Below are positions 17,045 to 26,700 of a DNA stretch of 64,000 nucleotides, in pieces (position 1 is the first letter of the stretch; each line of letters begins with the position of its first letter). The stretch lies in assembly GCF_016863615.1 (NCBI RefSeq), contig NZ_BOPF01000015.1, positions 62,001 through 126,000 on the forward strand. The letters are read 5' to 3'. Below the pieces are notes generated by a model, which had not been told where the DNA came from, searched no databases, and saw nothing but the letters and a program-made list of their open reading frames with translations. The translations under genes were made by a program, and so were the position numbers. The stretch comes from Virgisporangium aliadipatigenens (GTDB lineage: Bacteria; Actinomycetota; Actinomycetes; Mycobacteriales; Micromonosporaceae).

Positions 17045-18028
17045 TTAGCCCCGCCAGGTGGCCAGTCGACGGTAGTGCGTGAAGAGGCCGGCGGAGTTGC
17101 CGAAGTAGTACCAGGGGTAGCCGCCGCCGAGATACCCGCCGACCTCCGCCCACAGCGGCCGGGTCTCCCGCGTCCGGCCGGCGAGGGCCAGCGTCGCGAG
17201 CTGCACCGAACGGGTCTTCATCGCCAGCGCGTGCGAGGGCGGCCCGGCCGAACGCCACTTCGCCACGCACGCGTCCAGTTCGTCGGAGACGCCGCGCAGG
17301 TACGCCTGCGAGGCCGCGTGCCCGTCGGCCCCGTCCCAGTGGTACTCCCGCAGGATGTACTCGATGTGTGCCTGCACGGGCAGCATGTTCACCGCGGAGC
17401 CGGGCGGCGCCTCCGCGGCGACGGTGCGCGCCATCGCGAACATCTCCGCGTGCGAGCCGTACCACTTCGCCGCGTAGAACTGCAGGGCGGCCTCATGCCC
17501 GGTGTAGTGGAACGGGTCGCGTTCGCGCAGGGCGGCGAAGGCCGTCGCGAACTCCTCCCGGCGGCCGCGCCCGTCCGGGAACATCGACCACAGGTATTGC
17601 ACCCACGGCGTCGGGTCGCGCGGCGACTTCTCGATGGCGAGCTGCGAGGTGAGCCGCGCGTCGCGCATCAGCCGGTGGAACGCCTCGAACTGCGACCGGG
17701 ACGTGCGCGCCGCCGAGGCGCCACCCCGCGCGCGGGAGGCCCGGTCCGCCTCCACGCAGGCCCGGACCGTCCACAGTAGAGGGTCGTCCGGCCGGGCCGT
17801 CCGCCAGCGCTTGAGCCACAGGTCGTCCGTCGCCGCGTATCCGGCCAGGACCCAGACGCGCAGCGCACGACGTTCCCACGAGTCGGCGGAATCGATCGCG
17901 GCCGCGACGGTCTCCCAGTCGCCGAGCGCGGCGGACTCCCGGGCCGCGCGCAGCCCGAGGTCGTCGTAGGCCTCGTCGCGGTCGGGCGGCGCGGGACGAT
18001 CCGGCCGGTGGAAGACCAGACCCGACAT
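17045..18028 (-). CDS. Uncharacterised helical-repeat protein (DUF4034-like)
   Basis: A 327-residue soluble protein rich in Trp, Arg and Ala (WKR-WRTARPDDPLLWTVRA, DPTPWVQYLWSMFPDGRGRREE, YFGNSAGLFTHYRRLATW). The regular helix-pair pattern suggests TPR/Sel1-like repeats, and the size and Trp/Tyr motifs recall DUF4034 proteins, but I am not sure. No catalytic motif or signal peptide is visible. The ATG lies 2 bases after the stop of the lipoprotein gene, so the two are coupled and the DUF2630 gene follows. Confidence 0.6.
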   Translation of the reverse strand: MSGLVFHRPDRPAPPDRDEAYDDLGLRAARESAALGDWETVAAAIDSADSWERRALRVWVLAGYAATDDLWLKRWRTARPDDPLLWTVRACVEADRASRARGGASAARTSRSQFEAFHRLMRDARLTSQLAIEKSPRDPTPWVQYLWSMFPDGRGRREEFATAFAALRERDPFHYTGHEAALQFYAAKWYGSHAEMFAMARTVAAEAPPGSAVNMLPVQAHIEYILREYHWDGADGHAASQAYLRGVSDELDACVAKWRSAGPPSHALAMKTRSVQLATLALAGRTRETRPLWAEVGGYLGGGYPWYYFGNSAGLFTHYRRLATWRG

Positions 18029-18030
18029 GA

Positions 18031-18633
18031 TTACAGGGGAACGGCGGTGCGCTTGGCCAGCTCGTACGCCGGACGCCCGCCCTCGTGCTCCTCGGCGTCG
18101 AGGCCGCCCCACACCAGCAGCACGCTGCCGGTGCCGCCCTGCACGGCGAATGCCCGCACCGGGGCGCCCTTCGTGTCGGTCCAGACCGCCTCGACCCCGG
18201 CGGCGCGGCCGACGGTCACCTCGCTGTAGGTGGCCTTGGCGGTGCCCACCTGCGCCTCCAGCGCGGCCTGCGGCTGCTTCGGCGACACGTAGACCCGCAT
18301 GAACCCGATGAGGCCGGCCGGCTTGCCGTCGACCTCGCAGACCGGGTGATTGCCGGCGACGTCGAATTCCTTGGTGTCGTCCGGGACCGGCCGCGGCTTC
18401 CAGTCCTTGGCGAGGTCGAACGCCAGCCCCTTGGTGCACGTCGGCACGCTCTTGCCCGCTGCGGCGGCCGGTGTCGGGCCGCTCGGGGCCGGGGGATGCC
18501 GCGCGGGCTCCGACGCCGGTGCCGACGCGACGGGGGCATTGTCCTTTGTGGACGGTGCCGACGGCTCGGGCTCGCTGCAGGCGGCGAGCGCCAGCAGGGT
18601 GAGCATCACCGCGATCGATCCTCGTGTTCGCAC
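18031..18633 (-). CDS. Putative lipoprotein of unknown function
   Basis: A 200-residue protein with a lipoprotein signal: MRTRGSIAVMLTLLALAAC gives a lipobox LAAC with Cys19. A Pro/Ala/Ser-rich spacer (20-65) precedes a compact domain with two further Cys (PTCTKGL and HPVCEVDG), which could form a disulfide, and a beta-rich end. Extracellular and membrane-anchored. Not recognised as a named family. It is first in a likely operon with the helical-repeat and DUF2630 genes and is separated from acnA by a strong hairpin. Confidence 0.75.
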   Translation of the reverse strand: MRTRGSIAVMLTLLALAACSEPEPSAPSTKDNAPVASAPASEPARHPPAPSGPTPAAAAGKSVPTCTKGLAFDLAKDWKPRPVPDDTKEFDVAGNHPVCEVDGKPAGLIGFMRVYVSPKQPQAALEAQVGTAKATYSEVTVGRAAGVEAVWTDTKGAPVRAFAVQGGTGSVLLVWGGLDAEEHEGGRPAYELAKRTAVPL

Positions 18634-18654
18634 GCGCGGGACCCTACCAACGAC

Positions 18655-18687
18655 ACCGGCCGGGATCCACAGTGGACCCCGGCCGGT
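18655..18687. terminator. acnA: Hairpin terminator downstream of acnA
   Basis: Arms ACCGGCCGGG and CCCGGCCGGT flank TCCAC-A-GTGGA, making one nearly continuous 33-base hairpin with one mismatched pair. It lies 28 bases past the acnA stop. A copy of the repeated palindrome forms its tip. It lacks a long U-tract, as is common in high-GC actinomycetes. Confidence 0.75.
18665..18677. repeat. Palindromic 13-mer copy 5 (12 of 13), in a hairpin tip
   Basis: ATCCACAGTGGAC at the tip of the acnA terminator hairpin; the only copy outside a coding region. Confidence 0.75.
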
Positions 18688-18714
18688 TTCTACGTCGAAC
18701 CGATTCGGCTCGGC

Positions 18715-21522
18715 TCAGCTCGCGAGCATGCGGCGCAGCACGTACTGCAGGATGCCGCCGTGCCGGTAGTAGTCCGCCTCGCCGGGCGTGTCGATGCGCA
18801 CGACCGCGTCGAAGGACTTCCCGGTGTCGGTCGTGACGGTCACCGCCCGCGGGGTGGTGCCCGCGTTCAGCGCCTCGATGCCCGTGATGGCAAAGGTTTC
18901 CGTGCCGTCCAGGCCGAGCGACTCCGCGTTCTCCCCCTGGGGGAACTGAAGCGGGAGCACACCCATGCCGATCAGGTTGGAACGGTGGATGCGCTCGAAG
19001 CTCTCGGCGATCACGGCACGCACGCCGAGCAGCGCGGTGCCCTTCGCCGCCCAGTCCCGCGAGGAGCCCGAGCCGTACTCCTTGCCGGCCAGGATCACCA
19101 GCGGCACGCCCGCGTCGATGTAGGCCGCCGACGCGTCGTAGATGGTGGTCTGCTCGCCGGTGAGGTGGTTGACCGTGAAGCCGCCCTCGACGCCCGGCAC
19201 CAACTGGTTGCGCAGGCGGATGTTCGCGAACGTGCCGCGGATCATCACCTCGTGGTTGCCGCGCCGGGAACCGTAGGAGTTGAAGTCCCTGCGCTCCACC
19301 CCGTGCTCCGCCAGGTACCTACCGGCGGGCGAGTCCGCCTTGATGGCGCCGGCCGGCGAGATGTGGTCGGTCGTGACCGAGTCGCCGAGCTTGGCGAGCA
19401 CCCGCGCACCCTCGATGTCGGTCACGTCGGACGGCTCACTCGCCATGCCCTCGAAGTACGGGGGCTTGCGCACGTAGGTCGACCGCTCGTCCCACGTGAA
19501 CGTCTCACCGGTCGGCGTGTCGAGCCCCTGCCAGCGTTCGTCACCGGCGAAGACGTCGGCGTAGCGGCTGGTGAACATGTCGCTGGCGACCGCGCCGGCG
19601 ATGACGTCGTCGATCTCCTTCGGGCTCGGCCAGATGTCGCGCAGGTACACCGGCTCCCCGTCCGAACCGTTGCCGAGCGGCTCGTTGAACAGGTCGATGT
19701 CCATCGTGCCGGCCAGCGCGTAGGCGACCACCAGCGGCGGGGACGCGAGGTAGTTCATCTTCACGTCGGGGTTGATCCGGCCCTCGAAGTTGCGGTTGCC
19801 GGAGAGCACGCTCACGACGGAGAGGTCGGACTCCTGCACGCCGGCGCTGATCTCCTCGGCGAGCGGGCCCGAGTTGCCGATGCACGTCGTGCAGCCGTAG
19901 CCGACCAGGTTGAAGCCCAGCTTCTCCAGGTACGGCGTGAGGCCGGAGCGGTCGTAGTAGTCCGTCACGACCTTCGAACCGGGCGCCAGCGTCGTCTTGA
20001 CCCACGGCTTGCGGGACAGGCCCTTGTCGACGGCGTTCCGGGCGAGGAGCGCGGCACCGATCATGACCTGCGGGTTGGACGTGTTGGTGCAGGAGGTGAT
20101 GGCGGCGATCACCACTGCGCCGTGGTCCAGTTCGAACTCGCCGTCGGCGGTCGTGACGTGGGTCGGCTTCGTCGGGCGGCCCCCGGCGCCGACCGCGGCG
20201 GAGATGAGGTCGCGCGGCTTGTCGGCCGGGTCGTCGGCGTGGTCGTTGGCCGGCGGGTCGCTCGCCGGGAACGACTCGGCGCTGCTCTCGTCGGCCTGCC
20301 CGCCGTTGCCCGCCGCCCGGTCCTCGACGGCGACGTCCTGCTTGACGTAGTCCTTCAGCGCGGCGCGGAACAGCGTCTTCGCGTTGGCCAGCGGCACCCG
20401 GTCCTGCGGCCGCTTCGGGCCGGCCAGCGAAGGCTCCACAGTGGACAGATCCAGCTCGAGCCGCTGGGAGTAGACCGGCTCGCGCTCGGGGTCGTGCCAG
20501 AGGCCCTGCTCCTTGGCGTAGGCCTCGACGAGCGCGATGTGCGCGTCGTCGCGGCCGGTCAGGCGCAGGTACTTCAGCGTCTCGTCGTCGATCGGGAAGA
20601 TGGCGACGGTGGAGCCGTACTCGGGGCTCATGTTTCCGATGGTGGCCCGGTTGGCCAGCGGGACGGCGGAGACACCCGGCCCGTAGAACTCCACGAACTT
20701 GCCGACCACGCCGTGCTTGCGCAGCTGCTCGGTGATCACGAGCACAAGGTCGGTGGCGGTGGCGCCCTCGGGCAGTTCGCCGCTCAGCTTGAAGCCCACG
20801 ACGCGCGGGATGAGCATGCTCACCGGCTGGCCGAGCATGGCGGCCTCGGCCTCGATGCCGCCCACGCCCCAGCCGACGACGCCCAGGCCGTTGACCATCG
20901 TGGTGTGCGAGTCGGTGCCGACGACGGTGTCCGGGTAGGCCTGCCCGTTGCGATCGAAGATCACCCGTGCCAGGTACTCGATGTTGACCTGGTGCACGAT
21001 GCCGGTCCCCGGCGGCACCACCTTGAACTCGTTGAACGCCGACTGTCCCCAGCGCAGGAACTGGTAGCGCTCGCCGTTGCGCTCGTACTCCAGCTCCACG
21101 TTGCGCGCGAACGCGTCCTGCCGCCCGAACAGGTCGGCGACGACGGAGTGGTCGATGACGAGCTGCGCCGGCGCCAGCGGGTTCACCTTCGTGGCGTCGC
21201 CGCCCAGGTCACGCACCGCCTCGCGCATGGTGGCCAGGTCGACGACGCAGGGCACACCGGTGAAGTCCTGCATCAGCACCCGGGCCGGGGTGAACTGGAT
21301 CTCGACGTTGGGCTCCGCGTCGGGGTCCCAGCCGCCGAGGGCCCGGATGTGCTCGGCGGTGATGTTGGCGCCGTCCTCGGTGCGGAGCAGGTTCTCCAGC
21401 AGGATCTTCAGGCTGTAGGGCAGCCGCTCCTGCCCGTCGACCTTGTCCAGCCGGAAGATCTCGTAACTGGCGTCGCCGACGCGCAGCTCGCTCCGGGCAC
21501 CGAACGTGTCGAGGCTGGCCAC
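18715..21522 (-). CDS. acnA: Aconitate hydratase A
   Basis: A 935-residue aconitase interconverting citrate and isocitrate in the TCA cycle. The [4Fe-4S] ligands are visible in TSCTNTSNP and [12 protein letters not shown]; domain 4 has the [10 protein letters not shown] substrate loop. Between the first catalytic domains and the cluster Cys lies a polar insertion of about 50 residues ([16 protein letters not shown] onward), as in other high-GC actinobacterial enzymes. GTG at 21522 follows GAGGAG. An AcnR-type operator lies about 85-110 bases upstream, so repression by the TetR protein at 8269-8844 is likely. A strong hairpin follows the gene. Confidence 0.97.
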   Translation of the reverse strand: MASLDTFGARSELRVGDASYEIFRLDKVDGQERLPYSLKILLENLLRTEDGANITAEHIRALGGWDPDAEPNVEIQFTPARVLMQDFTGVPCVVDLATMREAVRDLGGDATKVNPLAPAQLVIDHSVVADLFGRQDAFARNVELEYERNGERYQFLRWGQSAFNEFKVVPPGTGIVHQVNIEYLARVIFDRNGQAYPDTVVGTDSHTTMVNGLGVVGWGVGGIEAEAAMLGQPVSMLIPRVVGFKLSGELPEGATATDLVLVITEQLRKHGVVGKFVEFYGPGVSAVPLANRATIGNMSPEYGSTVAIFPIDDETLKYLRLTGRDDAHIALVEAYAKEQGLWHDPEREPVYSQRLELDLSTVEPSLAGPKRPQDRVPLANAKTLFRAALKDYVKQDVAVEDRAAGNGGQADESSAESFPASDPPANDHADDPADKPRDLISAAVGAGGRPTKPTHVTTADGEFELDHGAVVIAAITSCTNTSNPQVMIGAALLARNAVDKGLSRKPWVKTTLAPGSKVVTDYYDRSGLTPYLEKLGFNLVGYGCTTCIGNSGPLAEEISAGVQESDLSVVSVLSGNRNFEGRINPDVKMNYLASPPLVVAYALAGTMDIDLFNEPLGNGSDGEPVYLRDIWPSPKEIDDVIAGAVASDMFTSRYADVFAGDERWQGLDTPTGETFTWDERSTYVRKPPYFEGMASEPSDVTDIEGARVLAKLGDSVTTDHISPAGAIKADSPAGRYLAEHGVERRDFNSYGSRRGNHEVMIRGTFANIRLRNQLVPGVEGGFTVNHLTGEQTTIYDASAAYIDAGVPLVILAGKEYGSGSSRDWAAKGTALLGVRAVIAESFERIHRSNLIGMGVLPLQFPQGENAESLGLDGTETFAITGIEALNAGTTPRAVTVTTDTGKSFDAVVRIDTPGEADYYRHGGILQYVLRRMLAS
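20434..20446. repeat. Palindromic 13-mer copy 6 (12 of 13)
   Basis: CTCCACAGTGGAC inside acnA, encoding Ser-Thr-Val-Glu (DLSTVEPS) in a poorly conserved loop. Confidence 0.75.
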
Positions 21523-21605
21523 GTCGCTCTCCTCACGTGGTTGTGGTTACAGCCGCAAGTCTCCCGCAGGTGGCGGGGGTCAGGCGCGGCGGGTGCGGAA
21601 TCTTC

Positions 21606-21631
21606 TTGCAAACCGTACGTCCGTCTTGCTT
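21606..21631. promoter_or_regulatory. Probable AcnR operator upstream of acnA
   Basis: TTGCAAACCGTACGT followed by CCGTCTTGCTT shares 20 of 26 positions with the palindrome in front of the TetR gene, including the CCGTACGT core and both TGCAA/TTGC flanks. A second 14-base perfect palindrome, CTTGCGATCGCAAG (21629-21642), overlaps its right end. Confidence 0.7.
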
Positions 21632-21684
21632 GCGATCGCAAGGAAGGCCGCCCTAACTGCGACACGGGTTGCCGCCGCGCTCCT

Positions 21685-21751
21685 CAGGATCAAGGGGTGT
21701 TCTGTCGCACCGGTGTCCGCGTGTCGCGCGACGGAACACCCCTTGATCCTG
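21685..21751. terminator. Long hairpin between the SWIM operon and acnA
   Basis: 24-base arms (21685-21708 and 21728-21751, core AGGATCAAGGGGTGTTC) pair with one mismatch and a 19-base loop. It lies just downstream of the SWIM gene stop at 21759 on the minus strand, so it most likely terminates the large five-gene operon before the acnA promoter. Confidence 0.7.
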
Positions 21752-21758
21752 CCGGCCG

Positions 21759-23714
21759 CTACGACTTCAGCCAGGAGGCCTCCGCCACCGCCGCGCTGGC
21801 CGCCTCCTCGTACACCGCCGCCGCCAGCCACGCCGCGACGAACGGCTGCCCGCCGTCGTCCGTCAACCGGCCGAACGCGTCGCGCGGGCGCGTGCGGGCG
21901 GCGTCGGTCAGGCGACCGAGCAGCGCCGCGCCGGTCTCCAGGCGGGCGGCCGCCAGGCGACGCTGTTCCGGGGTGGCCAGTGCCTGGACGGCGCGGCCTC
22001 CGGAGACGACGCGTTCGAGGTGGCGCCGCAGGAGTCGCAGGGCGGGATCGCCGACCGCGAGGGGAACGACCTCGCCGGGTGGCGGCGGCTCCTCCGGCCC
22101 CTGCTCCGGCGGCAGCGGGTGGACCGCCGCGAGGTGGCTGCTGTGCAGGCGGTCGTACCCCAGATCGATGTGGCCCGCCCAGTCGGCCGGCAGCGCGAGG
22201 CGGTTCTCGCCCGGCGCGGGAGCCGCCGACAGCGCCTGCACCGTGGCCCGGCGGGCCGGATCGGGGCGCCCGATCACCAGCAGCTCCAGCCCCGGCACGC
22301 CGCCGAGCAGCCGCAGGTTGTGGCGGAACCCGAGCACGCCGTGGTCGATCGCCACGACGAGGTTGATCCACCCGCCGTCGGAGGTCTGCGCCAGGAGGCC
22401 GTCGCGATGCGCCTCCACGACGGTCAGCCGCAGGAACAGCAGGTCGGACCCGGCGGTGCGATCCTGCGGCGCCCTGGCCATCGCCGGGAACGCCCGCGCC
22501 ACCTGCTCGGCGAGCGGAGCGTTCCACAGGTGGACCAGCGGCTCCTCGGTCCAGCCCAGGCCCTTGGCGCTGACCGCGCGCACCGCCTTGCCGGCGCCCA
22601 ACTGCCCGGTGTCGCTGGCCGTCGCGCCGGACACCACCAGCCCGGCCCGGGCCAGCCGCTTGTGCGTCAACGCCGACTCGCCCAGGCGCACCGTCATCTG
22701 GCCCGCGCCGGCGGCCCGTTCGGCACCACCGGGATACAGGTCGGTGACCGTCCACAGTCGACCGTCCCGATCGGACACGTACGTCACCACTCCGCCGTAG
22801 CCGGTGTCGGCCACCACCGGCACGGCGCACAGCCCGTACAGCCGCATGCTCCCGTGAACGTCATACGTCCGCCGGGCCGTCCCGACCAGCTCCCCGACGG
22901 AGTCGCCGGCGAGTTCGGGGGTGCGGAGGCGGTGCGTCACGCCGAGGAGTTCGCGGAGGCCGTCGGTCAGGTCGGCCAGCCGGTAGCGGGGATCGCCGGC
23001 CCGTGCCGACTGCAACTGGTTGGCGACCTGCCGGCCCGCCGCCGCGGCACGGTGCAGCCCCACGGCCCGCGCCTCGTGAGCGGCGCGCAGCAGCCCCGTC
23101 CGCAGAACGGGACCCGTGCCGGAGACGCCGGCACCGAGTGCGGCGGCCGCCGCCCGCCACAGGCCTTCGGCCGCCGCGCGCTGCTGCTCGGTGAGGTCGG
23201 CTCCGGTGGCGGCCGCATCGTCCGGAGCGATCCGGCCGGCGGCGGAGCCGCCCGCGCCTTTGCCTTGGCCGGCGGCGCTCGCGCCGGCGGGATCGGTGGC
23301 CGGTGCGGCCGTCCCGTCGAGCGCCCCCGGCGCCACCCCTGCGGTCGTCCCGTCGGCCGGCGCCGCCGCGGTGTCCACTGTGGACATGCCGGGGCCGTCG
23401 TCCACTGTGGACGGCGGTGCGTCGTCCGCGACCGGGGCCGTGACGATGACCGACGCGCGGTGCAGGCAGGCCGGCGCGAGCAGGCAGGTGCAGACGACCG
23501 CGTCGGCCGAGGCGACCACGCCGCCCGTGAGCGTCATCGTGACGGCGGTCGTCTCGTCGACGGTCACCGTCACCGTGGACCCGTCGACCGAGACCGCCCA
23601 CCCGGCGACCTTCGTGGCGAAGTCGTCGAGCTTCTTGCGCAGCCTGTTCGGCAACGCGTCGACGGCGGCCGTGACCACCGTGGCCTCCACCGGAGGCAGC
23701 TCCGCCGCGCTCAT
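21759..23714 (-). CDS. SWIM zinc-finger protein of a MoxR-VWA cluster
   Basis: A 651-residue protein. The N-terminal 90 residues end in a SWIM finger (CTC-x5-CLH; pattern CxC...CxH) expected to bind zinc and nucleic acid or protein. A low-complexity Ala/Gly/Pro linker (about 95-180) contains two palindrome copies read as STVD. The remaining 460 residues form an uncharacterised helical-plus-beta region typical of SWIM proteins encoded with MoxR and VWA genes. It is the last gene of the operon, 52 bases after the DUF5682-VWA stop. I infer a targeting or sensor subunit. Confidence 0.85.
   Translation of the reverse strand: MSAAELPPVEATVVTAAVDALPNRLRKKLDDFATKVAGWAVSVDGSTVTVTVDETTAVTMTLTGGVVASADAVVCTCLLAPACLHRASVIVTAPVADDAPPSTVDDGPGMSTVDTAAAPADGTTAGVAPGALDGTAAPATDPAGASAAGQGKGAGGSAAGRIAPDDAAATGADLTEQQRAAAEGLWRAAAAALGAGVSGTGPVLRTGLLRAAHEARAVGLHRAAAAGRQVANQLQSARAGDPRYRLADLTDGLRELLGVTHRLRTPELAGDSVGELVGTARRTYDVHGSMRLYGLCAVPVVADTGYGGVVTYVSDRDGRLWTVTDLYPGGAERAAGAGQMTVRLGESALTHKRLARAGLVVSGATASDTGQLGAGKAVRAVSAKGLGWTEEPLVHLWNAPLAEQVARAFPAMARAPQDRTAGSDLLFLRLTVVEAHRDGLLAQTSDGGWINLVVAIDHGVLGFRHNLRLLGGVPGLELLVIGRPDPARRATVQALSAAPAPGENRLALPADWAGHIDLGYDRLHSSHLAAVHPLPPEQGPEEPPPPGEVVPLAVGDPALRLLRRHLERVVSGGRAVQALATPEQRRLAAARLETGAALLGRLTDAARTRPRDAFGRLTDDGGQPFVAAWLAAAVYEEAASAAVAEASWLKS
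23373..23385. repeat. Palindromic 13-mer copy 7 (exact)
   Basis: GTCCACTGTGGAC in the SWIM linker, encoding STVD; only 14 bases from copy 8. Confidence 0.8.
23400..23412. repeat. Palindromic 13-mer copy 8 (exact)
   Basis: GTCCACTGTGGAC in the SWIM linker, in the same frame as copy 7, encoding STVD again (PSTVDDG). Confidence 0.8.
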
Positions 23715-23766
23715 GCCCTCGCCTCCCCGCGTCCGCTGAGGGCGGCGCGTTCAGTCCCCCGGCGCG

Positions 23767-26700
23767 TCATGCCTGCCGGACCTTGTCGCCGACCCAGCGG
23801 GCCAGCTCCAGCGGGCTCAACGCGGCGACCGGCATCCCGGCGGCGACCAGTTGCCCGGCCGTCGCCACGGAGTACCGGGGCCGGCCCGCGTCGTCGAGGC
23901 TCGCGCAGCCCAGCACGGTGCAGCCGGACTCCACGAGGGCACGCGTCTCCGCGAGCACCTCCGGCATGGACCAACCCTCCTCGAAGTCGGTGACCAGGAC
24001 GACCATGGTGCGGGTGGGTGCGGTGACCAGTTCGCGGGCGTAGCGCAGGCCGGCGCCGATGCGCGTGCCGCCGCCGACCTGCACCTCCAGCAGGAGGGAG
24101 AGCGGGTCGTGCGCCTGGTCGGTCAGGTCCACCACCTCCGTCGAGAACGCCACGAAGTGCGTCGTCAGCGCCGGCACGCCGGCCAGCACGGCGGCGGTGA
24201 GCGCGGACCAGATCACCGACGCCTCCATCGAACCGGACACGTCCACCACCAGCACCAGCCGCCAGTCGACACTGCGGCGGGCCCGGGTGCGGAACACCGG
24301 CTTCTCCGGCACCAGCACCAGCCGGCCCTCGTCGTCGAGATGGCTGCTCGCCAGGTTGGCCCGCAGGGTGCGGGCCAGGTCCAGCGGGCCGCCCGGACGG
24401 TAGCTCGGGCGCGGCGTGGTGATGCCGGTCAGCGCCGGCCGCAGGCGATTGGCCAGCTCCTTCGTGAGCTCCTCGATGATGCGCTGCACGATCGGGCGCA
24501 GCCGCGCGACGACGCTCTCCGGCATGCCGCCGGCGAGGGTGAGCACGTTCTGGAGGAGTTCGACCGAGGGCCGAACGCTGTCGGGGTCGAGCAGCAGCGC
24601 CGCGTCCGTCCGGCCGCCCTCGACGGCGGCCGCGATGACCTCCTCGCGGATCCCCGAACCGAACAGGTCGGCCAGCTCGTCGGCCCACTCCCGCGCAGAG
24701 GGGAACGGCGCCTCGCGCCCGCCGCGGCTGCCGGAGTCCGCGCGGGAACCCTCGCCCTTGCCGGCCCCGTACAGCTCGTCGAGCGCCGTCGCGTAGCGGC
24801 GTGCGCCGGACGGTAGGCGGTCGCTCTCCCGGCCGAGGAGCAGCCGCCACCGGTCGGCCGGCGCGATGTCGTTGGGCACCGCCACGGACGCCGGCACCAC
24901 TTCCGGCACCGAACCGGGCGTCGCGTCCGCCTCCGACGCCGGGCCCGGCGTCGTGCCCACCTCCGGTGCCGCTCCGGACTCCAGCGCCGGGTCAGGCGCG
25001 GCACCCGCTTCCGAGCCCGGCGTCGCGCCATGTGTGGCGCCCGGGCCGGACTCCAGCGCCGCGCCGGGCGGGGCATCCGGCCCGGCCGACGCCGGTGAAG
25101 CGTCCGGCAGGCCCAGGCCGAACGCGGCCAACACCTCCCGCCCCGCCCGATCGGCGAGCAGCCGCACCAGCAACCCGTCCGGATCGCCCTCGCCGAGATC
25201 CTGATCCCGCGCACCGACCCGTTCGGCGACGACGGTCAGCATCCGGTCCCGCGCGGCCGGGCTCAGCACGTGGAACCCGCCCCGCAACGCCGGCAGCCGC
25301 CCCAGGAACTCCCGGTCCGGCATCGTCTCGACCCGCCCGAGCAGTTCCCGCAGCACGTCCCCGCCGGCCTGCAGCAGCGGCTCCGCCGCCGAGAGCAGAC
25401 CGCCGAGGTGCCCCTGGAGCGCGCGGCGCCCGTCCGGCGTGGTGGCCCGGTCGAGCCACGAACCGATCCGCGTGCCGAGCACAGCCGGTTCCTCGACGCC
25501 GAGCAGCACCTGGATCGCGCCGGCCGCACCGGCGATCATCGGCGTGCCGGTGGCGACCAGGCGGGCGAGCGCGTCGGTGAGGCGCAGCCCCACCCCGGTA
25601 ACGTCGGAACGGTGCGCGAGCGCCGCGAGAGCCCGCGCGTCCTCGACCTGCTCGGAACCGGCGAGCCCGTCGACCTGGCGCACCGCGGCCGTCTCGACGT
25701 CGTCGATCATGCCGGGCAGCACCTTCGTGTCGAGCTGCCCCGCGACGCCCGGAACGTGTTCCAGGCGCAGCCGGTCGAGCAGTGCGAGCGCGCTGACGGC
25801 CGCACCGAGCGTGGCGCGCGAGGGCACCGCGTCGACGAGGTCGCCCAGCCACTCCCGGGTCAGGTCCACGAGCCCGCACGTGGCGGCCGCGTCGAGGCCG
25901 GCGATCAGCTCAGCCACGGACGGCTCGCCCTCGGCCTCCTGCGCGCGGCGGTCCTCCCGCAGCGAACCCTCGGCGGCCTGCGCCAGCGTCACCCCGCGCA
26001 GCCCGGCGATCTCCAGCATCGCGTCGGTCTCGGGCGTCCAGTTGACGGTCCAGCGGGTGCTGATCGTGTCGCCGCCGCCGACGCCCTCGGTGGCGACCCG
26101 GGTCGCGTAGGGCACACCCGCCGCGGCCAGCCGGGCCAGCGTCACCTCGCGACGCCGGTCCAGGTCGGAGCGCATCGGGTCGAGCCGCAGGTCCTTCTCC
26201 GCCTGCGCGGGACCGGGCAGGCGGAGCTCGGTGAGCAGTTCCGTCACGTAGGGCGCCAGTCCGGAGCGGGGTGTGCCCGGGGCGAGGGCGCCGCGGCGTT
26301 CGCCCACGAGTACGCGTTCCATCGCGGCGGCCACGACCCGACCGCGACCCATCGTCTCGCCCTGAACCAGGACGGTCTGCACCGCCTCGACGAGTTCGCC
26401 GCGGCTCGGGGCCGGCAGCCGGCGCAGCCGCGCGAGGTCGATCGCGAGGCGCACCGCCTCCCGCGCCTCGGCCGGGCCGGCCGGGTGCCCCGCCGCGCGC
26501 AACCGCGCGCAGACCGCGACCACCGTCGAGAGCATCGAGTCCTCGACCGCGGCCGGGTCGCCTCCGGCGGAGACCACGGCCTGTTGCCACTCCGGGTCGC
26601 GGATCCCCGCCGGGTAGCCGGATCTGGAGTCCAGCAGGGGGAACGTGTAAGGCACGAGCGAGGTCCGCACACCGTCCACTGTGGACGTCTCCGCGGCCGG

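Noticed and set aside
17770-17782. GTCCACAGTAGAG as another palindrome copy
   Set aside because: Two mismatches to the 13-mer; not symmetric.
18085-22800. Open frame of 1571 codons on the plus strand across acnA
   Set aside because: Antisense to the aconitase gene, with no recognisable domain and a low-complexity composition.
23116-23739. Plus-strand ORF of 207 codons within the SWIM gene
   Set aside because: Complements the linker and palindromes of the real gene; no start site or domain.
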